Below are positions 12,618 through 16,047 of a stretch of 16,047 bases of DNA, one piece after another. Numbering within the stretch: the stretch's first letter is position 1; every line of letters starts with the position of its first letter. The stretch comes from Anaerolineaceae bacterium (GTDB lineage: Bacteria; Chloroflexota; Anaerolineae; Anaerolineales; Anaerolineaceae): positions 1 through 16,047 of the forward strand of contig JAQTMA010000057.1 in assembly GCA_028714615.1 (NCBI GenBank), written 5' to 3'. The translations under genes were made by a program, and so were the position numbers. The notes beneath the pieces were generated by a model. It saw only the letters and a program-made list of their open reading frames with translations. It was not told the origin of the DNA and searched no databases.

Positions 12618-13844
12618 ATGGCTGAATGTGACGTTTGCGCCAGCACGACATCCCAAACGAGAAGCCCAGTATACAGCGCCAGTGAGTTCAACCGCATATT
12701 GGCGAATGGCTTTACCCCAGACAACCCGGCGCTGGAGCGGCTGCAGCGCAACCACCCCGCTCTCGCAGCGCGCGAGCAGGCGCTGTCCGAATGGCAGGCC
12801 CAGAAATCTAGCCATACCGGCGACTGGCTGCTATGCCCTGATTGCGCTGCGCTTGCCGCCCGATACCGCACAGCCCCCCGGCGAGGTGGCATACACCTTC
12901 CCGTTTGGGGGTGGATCCTGCTGGGCGTAGCCCTCATCGTCGCCGGGGTCTATTGGTTTGCCCCTAAAGAGCAAGCTCGATCGCTCGGTACGATTCGCAT
13001 GGATATCAACGGGGTCGCTTTCTCGCCCGACGGCAGCCGGTTGGCTTCCGCCGGCGACGATCGTGAAGTCCGCCTGTGGGACGTGGCCGGTGGAAAAGTG
13101 ATAAAAACGCTCAGTGGGCATACGCAGCGGGTCATGTCAGTGGCCTATTCGCCCGACGGGAAATGGCTGGCCTCGGGGAGTTACGATGCCACCGTACGTA
13201 TCTGGGACCCAGTGACTGGCGTTGCGCTTCAAACCCTGGATGGCCACGAATTGGCGGTCAACGCCGTCACATTCTCACCCGACGGGAAACTCCTGGCAAG
13301 CGGCGGTCACGACAGGCGTGTTATCCTGTGGGATACGTCTACCTGGAAGCCGGCGCGTATTCTGGAAGGCCATACCAGCACGGTGAATTGCCTGGCCTTT
13401 TCATACGATGACAGGTATTTGGCGTCTGGGGCAGATGATAAAACCGCGCGCATCTGGGAGGTCGCTACCGGGCAGGTTCTGCGGAGCATGGATGCGGCAA
13501 ATTGGGTGGGCAGTGTTGCCATCTCGCAAGATGGAAAGCTGCTGGCTGCGGGGAACGCCTCGGGCAGTGTGCAAATATGGGACTTCAACACCGGATCCCT
13601 GCTACAAACGCTCACCGGTCACCAGGGCAAAGTAACCAGCCTGATCTTTACCCCGGATGGGAAGACCCTGGTCTCAGGAGGGGAAGATGCCACCGTGCGC
13701 TTATGGGATCCAAAAAGCGGTAAAGCGCTGCGCACCCTGACCGGCTCGAACTATAGCGCCGTTACCAGCCTGGCAATCACCCAGGATGGTAAGACTCTGG
13801 CGTCGGGGAATCAATTGAACATCAAGTTGTGGACGCTGAAATAG
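12618..13844 (+). CDS. Membrane-anchored WD40 protein with N-terminal paired CxxC knuckles
   Basis: 408 residues. The N-terminal region (1-90) carries CDVC (4-7) and CPDC (73-76), a pair able to bind one zinc ion, around a helical stretch (YSASEFNRILANGF at 19-32, then LEWQ-type helices). One membrane helix follows (about 93-115), then seven WD40 repeats from about 126 to 408, enough for a complete seven-bladed propeller. Repeats show the FSPDG turn (VAFSPDG, VAYSPDG, VTFSPDG, FTPDG) and GH...WD pattern; the fourth and fifth lack some consensus residues (SYDDR, SQDGK) and the last blade is shorter. With the single helix, the knuckle domain is probably cytoplasmic and the propeller outside; the reverse is possible. 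WD40 propellers are binding platforms, so a scaffold role is inferred; no enzyme domain is present. Ribosome site is weak. It converges on the MFS gene 24 bases away. Confidence 0.9.
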   Translation: MAECDVCASTTSQTRSPVYSASEFNRILANGFTPDNPALERLQRNHPALAAREQALSEWQAQKSSHTGDWLLCPDCAALAARYRTAPRRGGIHLPVWGWILLGVALIVAGVYWFAPKEQARSLGTIRMDINGVAFSPDGSRLASAGDDREVRLWDVAGGKVIKTLSGHTQRVMSVAYSPDGKWLASGSYDATVRIWDPVTGVALQTLDGHELAVNAVTFSPDGKLLASGGHDRRVILWDTSTWKPARILEGHTSTVNCLAFSYDDRYLASGADDKTARIWEVATGQVLRSMDAANWVGSVAISQDGKLLAAGNASGSVQIWDFNTGSLLQTLTGHQGKVTSLIFTPDGKTLVSGGEDATVRLWDPKSGKALRTLTGSNYSAVTSLAITQDGKTLASGNQLNIKLWTLK

Positions 13845-13868
13845 AGCGGGGTAAGCTCATTGGATTGA

Positions 13869-15158
13869 TCAGTCTCTCTCCGGTAGTGGTGGAATGGCCG
13901 GCTGTGAATGGCGCGGTTCGGTCACGGTCCAGCGCAGCATTGCGAATGCTGCCAGGCTGACCACTGCGGCGATGGCGAACAGGCTCTGATAGCTGGCCAC
14001 CAGGGCGAGCCAACCTCCCACCAAGGGCGCCACCGCGTTAGCAATGCCCGAGACGGTGCTGTTCAAGCCGATATAAGTCGCCCGTTGGTCGGGCTCACTA
14101 AATTCAAGCGCAATCAGCATACCCGAAAGCATGCCGGCGGCCATGCTTGCCCCCCGTAGCGCAAAGACCGGATAGAACCAGACTCGGGAAGGCGCTAACC
14201 AGGCCATGATGTAAGACGCCAGGCTGAAGAGGGCGGTCAACTCCATGACCAGCTTGTGACCCACCCGGTCTGACAAAGGGCCAATCCACAGGTTGGCCAG
14301 CGCCTGCCCGGCCAGCAACGCCATGGTGTAATTCCCCGCCTGGCTGTCGGGCAAATTCCAGCGGCGGACAGCAAACACGATGACAAAGCCAACGCCCATC
14401 GCGCTCAAGCCCAAAACGACTTGAGCAATCAGCAAACGGCGGAAGTTATGATCCCGTTGGATTACCGCCGGCAAAGAGCGCAGATATTGCCCAAGCGTCA
14501 CGTGCGGTTGCGAGCTGGCCAAAGCCGGCTCGCGGGTTTGCGCTAATGACAACCAGGAAAAGAAAATCATGATGGCAGCGGCGCCGAAGGCCAGCGTGTA
14601 CCCCACGGGGAATACAAAGCGGGCCAGGAGCCAGGTGACCAGGGAAGCGGCAAGAATACCCCCCAGGGTTCCGCCGAAATTGGTGATGCCGAAGAAGCGT
14701 CCGCGGCGGTCCATAGGGATCACCCGTCCAACCATATCTTGCCACCCCACCATGATCACGCCCGCCCCCGTCGCATGCCAGGCATACAACAGAAAGAAGC
14801 TCACCAGCGCCAGGCCAGGAGCGCTTTTGGCAAACAGCAATACCGAGAAGGGCATGAGGAAAATGGGGATACGCTCGGTAAAAAACCCGATGTTCACGGG
14901 TAAGAACTTCTTGCGTGGCTGGCGGCTCGTCCAATTGGAGGTGAACAGTTGGGGCAGCAGGTAGCAGGAACTGCTGATGAAAGGGATGAGACCGATCAGA
15001 AAGGAATTGTTCGTGAAATGGCTGATGTACAGGGGCAGGATGATGGTAGGTGCAATGAAGCCCATCCCGGTCCAAAAGAATACGCCATCTAGCGCATTGA
15101 CGATCATATTGAAGCGCGCATGGCGCTCGATTTCGGCGTCAAATTCCTTGAGTTCCAT
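13869..15158 (-). CDS. Major facilitator superfamily (MFS) transporter
   Basis: 429 residues with about twelve hydrophobic helices in two halves of roughly 210 residues, the standard MFS length. The MFS loop motif appears in the second half as GPLSDRVGHK (293-302), and a related but degenerate loop QDMVGRVIPMDRRGRFFG (140-157) is in the first half. The N-terminus (MELKEFDAEIERHARFNMIVN) is a charged amphipathic lead before helix 1, followed by GVFFWTGMGFIAPTIILPLY. It resembles uncharacterised MFS proteins common in Chloroflexota and some Firmicutes; neither substrate nor direction of transport can be read from it. The start at 15158 gives a complete helix 1; no strong ribosome site is seen. 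It is a single gene, with a repeat-rich gap upstream. Confidence 0.9.
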   Translation of the reverse strand: MELKEFDAEIERHARFNMIVNALDGVFFWTGMGFIAPTIILPLYISHFTNNSFLIGLIPFISSSCYLLPQLFTSNWTSRQPRKKFLPVNIGFFTERIPIFLMPFSVLLFAKSAPGLALVSFFLLYAWHATGAGVIMVGWQDMVGRVIPMDRRGRFFGITNFGGTLGGILAASLVTWLLARFVFPVGYTLAFGAAAIMIFFSWLSLAQTREPALASSQPHVTLGQYLRSLPAVIQRDHNFRRLLIAQVVLGLSAMGVGFVIVFAVRRWNLPDSQAGNYTMALLAGQALANLWIGPLSDRVGHKLVMELTALFSLASYIMAWLAPSRVWFYPVFALRGASMAAGMLSGMLIALEFSEPDQRATYIGLNSTVSGIANAVAPLVGGWLALVASYQSLFAIAAVVSLAAFAMLRWTVTEPRHSQPAIPPLPERD

Positions 15159-15272
15159 AAAGAGCTACTATTCTAGTCCCGCCCAGGTTGTCCGATTGGC
15201 CGGCAAGACGCGGTCATTTTATCATGGATGAGTCGAACGGATTGGAAAACTGGCCTCAGCGTTGAGGTTGTG

Positions 15273-15328
15273 GCCCAGGCACATCGTCTCGATGCTCTTA
15301 CGGGATCCTTGCGGGATGCTTGCCTGGG
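15273..15328. repeat. GTAGCCCAGGCA-family element with internal hairpins
   Basis: CCCAGGCA (15274-15281) and TGCCTGGG (15321-15328) flank an interior with CATCG/CGATG (15282-15286 and 15290-15294). Its 16 left bases (15273-15288) are an exact reverse complement of 15583-15598, and its right 22 bases (15307-15328) match the reverse complement of 15528-15549 at 21 positions, so it is an inverted partner of the element at 15528. Confidence 0.75.
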
Positions 15329-15348
15329 GTTCGTCAACCAAAAACTTT

Positions 15349-15382
15349 CTTGTAGCCCAGGCAAGGATGCCTGGGCTACAAG
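15349..15382. repeat. Compact palindrome, 15-bp arms (GTAGCCCAGGCA family)
   Basis: CTTGTAGCCCAGGCA (15349-15363) and TGCCTGGGCTACAAG (15368-15382) are perfect arms around AGGA. Bases 15356-15380 are identical to 7602-7626, 7.7 kb away. A direct repeat CTACAAG follows at once. Confidence 0.85.
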
Positions 15383-15406
15383 CTACAAGCTCTCAATACG
15401 GCTGTA

Positions 15407-15462
15407 GGGGCGGGTCTGAAATCTAAACTCAATCCGGTGGGTAAACCCTCCAGACCCGCCCC
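15407..15462. repeat. Inverted repeat, 12-bp arms
   Basis: GGGGCGGGTCTG (15407-15418) and CAGACCCGCCCC (15451-15462) are exact reverse complements around a 32-base interior. The arms differ from the neighbouring GTAGCCCAGGCA elements, so it is a second repeat type in the same gap. Confidence 0.7.
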
Positions 15463-15527
15463 GGTGCACGAAGACGGGTGTCCTGGTTAATACTCAAGGT
15501 CCCTGTTCTTTACAGTCAACCAAGGCT

Positions 15528-15602
15528 CCCAGGCAAGCATCTCGCAAGGGCACAAGGCACATGCGTGCAGCGCAGGTGTCGGGACGATGTGCCTGGGCTA
15601 CA
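15528..15602. repeat. GTAGCCCAGGCA-family element, inverted partner of 15273-15328
   Basis: CCCAGGCA (15528-15535) and TGCCTGGG (15590-15597), followed by CTACA, flank an interior with CGCAAGGG and GTGCAGCGCAGG. It is inverted relative to the element at 15273 with 16 exact and 21 of 22 matching bases at the two ends, but is longer in the middle. Confidence 0.75.
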
Positions 15603-15707
15603 AATCTGCCGGGGTACCCGAACCGTCTCCTGATCGCGGTTAGTCTTGCAGACAAGCTGACAGGTTACAGTGGGACAGATTCCCACCGACTGCATGTTCG
15701 CCGCAGA

Positions 15708-16047
<340 letters not shown>

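Larger units (their letters stand above)
15159..15707. other. 549-base non-coding gap with a cluster of palindromes
   Basis: No credible gene is seen. The first 90 bases should hold the MFS promoter (a TAGAAT at 15176-15171 on the minus strand is one -10 candidate, without a good -35). From 15273 to 15602 the gap is occupied by palindromic elements listed separately. The last 100 bases before the PEP-utilising gene stop show nothing I recognise. Confidence 0.7.

Noticed and set aside
7559..15602. CRISPR array from the recurring GTAGCCCAGGCA sequence
   Set aside because: Copies are not regularly spaced, are themselves palindromes of different lengths, lie in two gaps 7.7 kb apart, and no cas gene is present.

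Overview
The window (about 16 kb, moderately GC-rich) looks like chromosomal DNA of an uncultured or environmental bacterium, most plausibly an Anaerolineae-like member of the Chloroflexota. This is an inference from gene content: an energy-coupling factor (ECF) transporter with a fused double ATPase, a fused ADP-forming acyl-CoA synthetase, a PF04008 'adenosine-specific kinase', an LCP-family protein, WD40 and zinc-ribbon membrane proteins, and GC-rich dispersed palindromes. No rRNA, tRNA, CRISPR array, transposase or phage gene was recognised.

Layout, left to right. 1-300: the C-terminal ATPase domain of a NarL/DesK-type sensor histidine kinase, cut by the window edge. 465-2024 (-): an LCP (LytR-CpsA-Psr) cell-envelope protein. 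2183-3149 (+): a two-gene unit of an ECF S component and a FlK-like hot-dog thioesterase one base apart. 3229-5792 (-): a fused EcfA ATPase and EcfT, overlapping by four bases and converging on the first unit. The gap between the two convergent stop codons is filled by one perfect 37-bp-arm palindrome. 5974-7419 (+): a tartronate-semialdehyde-reductase-like dehydrogenase followed by the PF04008 protein. 7420-7799: non-coding, with nested palindromes. 7800-8021 (-): a small unrecognised protein with its own promoter, divergent from a PfpI/DJ-1 family protein (8283-8927, +). 9051-9467 (+): a two-helix membrane protein with a zinc ribbon. 9520-12423 (-): an ADP-forming acyl-CoA synthetase followed by a rhomboid protease. 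12618-13844 (+): a membrane-anchored seven-repeat WD40 protein with paired CxxC knuckles. 13869-15158 (-): an MFS transporter. 15159-15707: a palindrome-rich gap. 15708-16047 (-): the C-terminal phosphohistidine domain of a PEP-utilising enzyme, cut by the window edge.

The clearest functional set is the vitamin-type ECF transporter: S component (2183), T component (3229) and A-A ATPase (4047) together supply all subunits of one importer. The thioesterase travels with the S component, which hints at a substrate linked to acyl-CoA or CoA chemistry, but the substrate cannot be read from sequence. The other genes are mostly single transcription units. The least explained parts are the palindrome family built on GTAGCCCAGGCA (four elements in two gaps), the 37-bp palindrome, the small protein at 7800-8021 with its palindrome-rich divergent promoter region, and the N-terminal two-knuckle domain of the WD40 protein.
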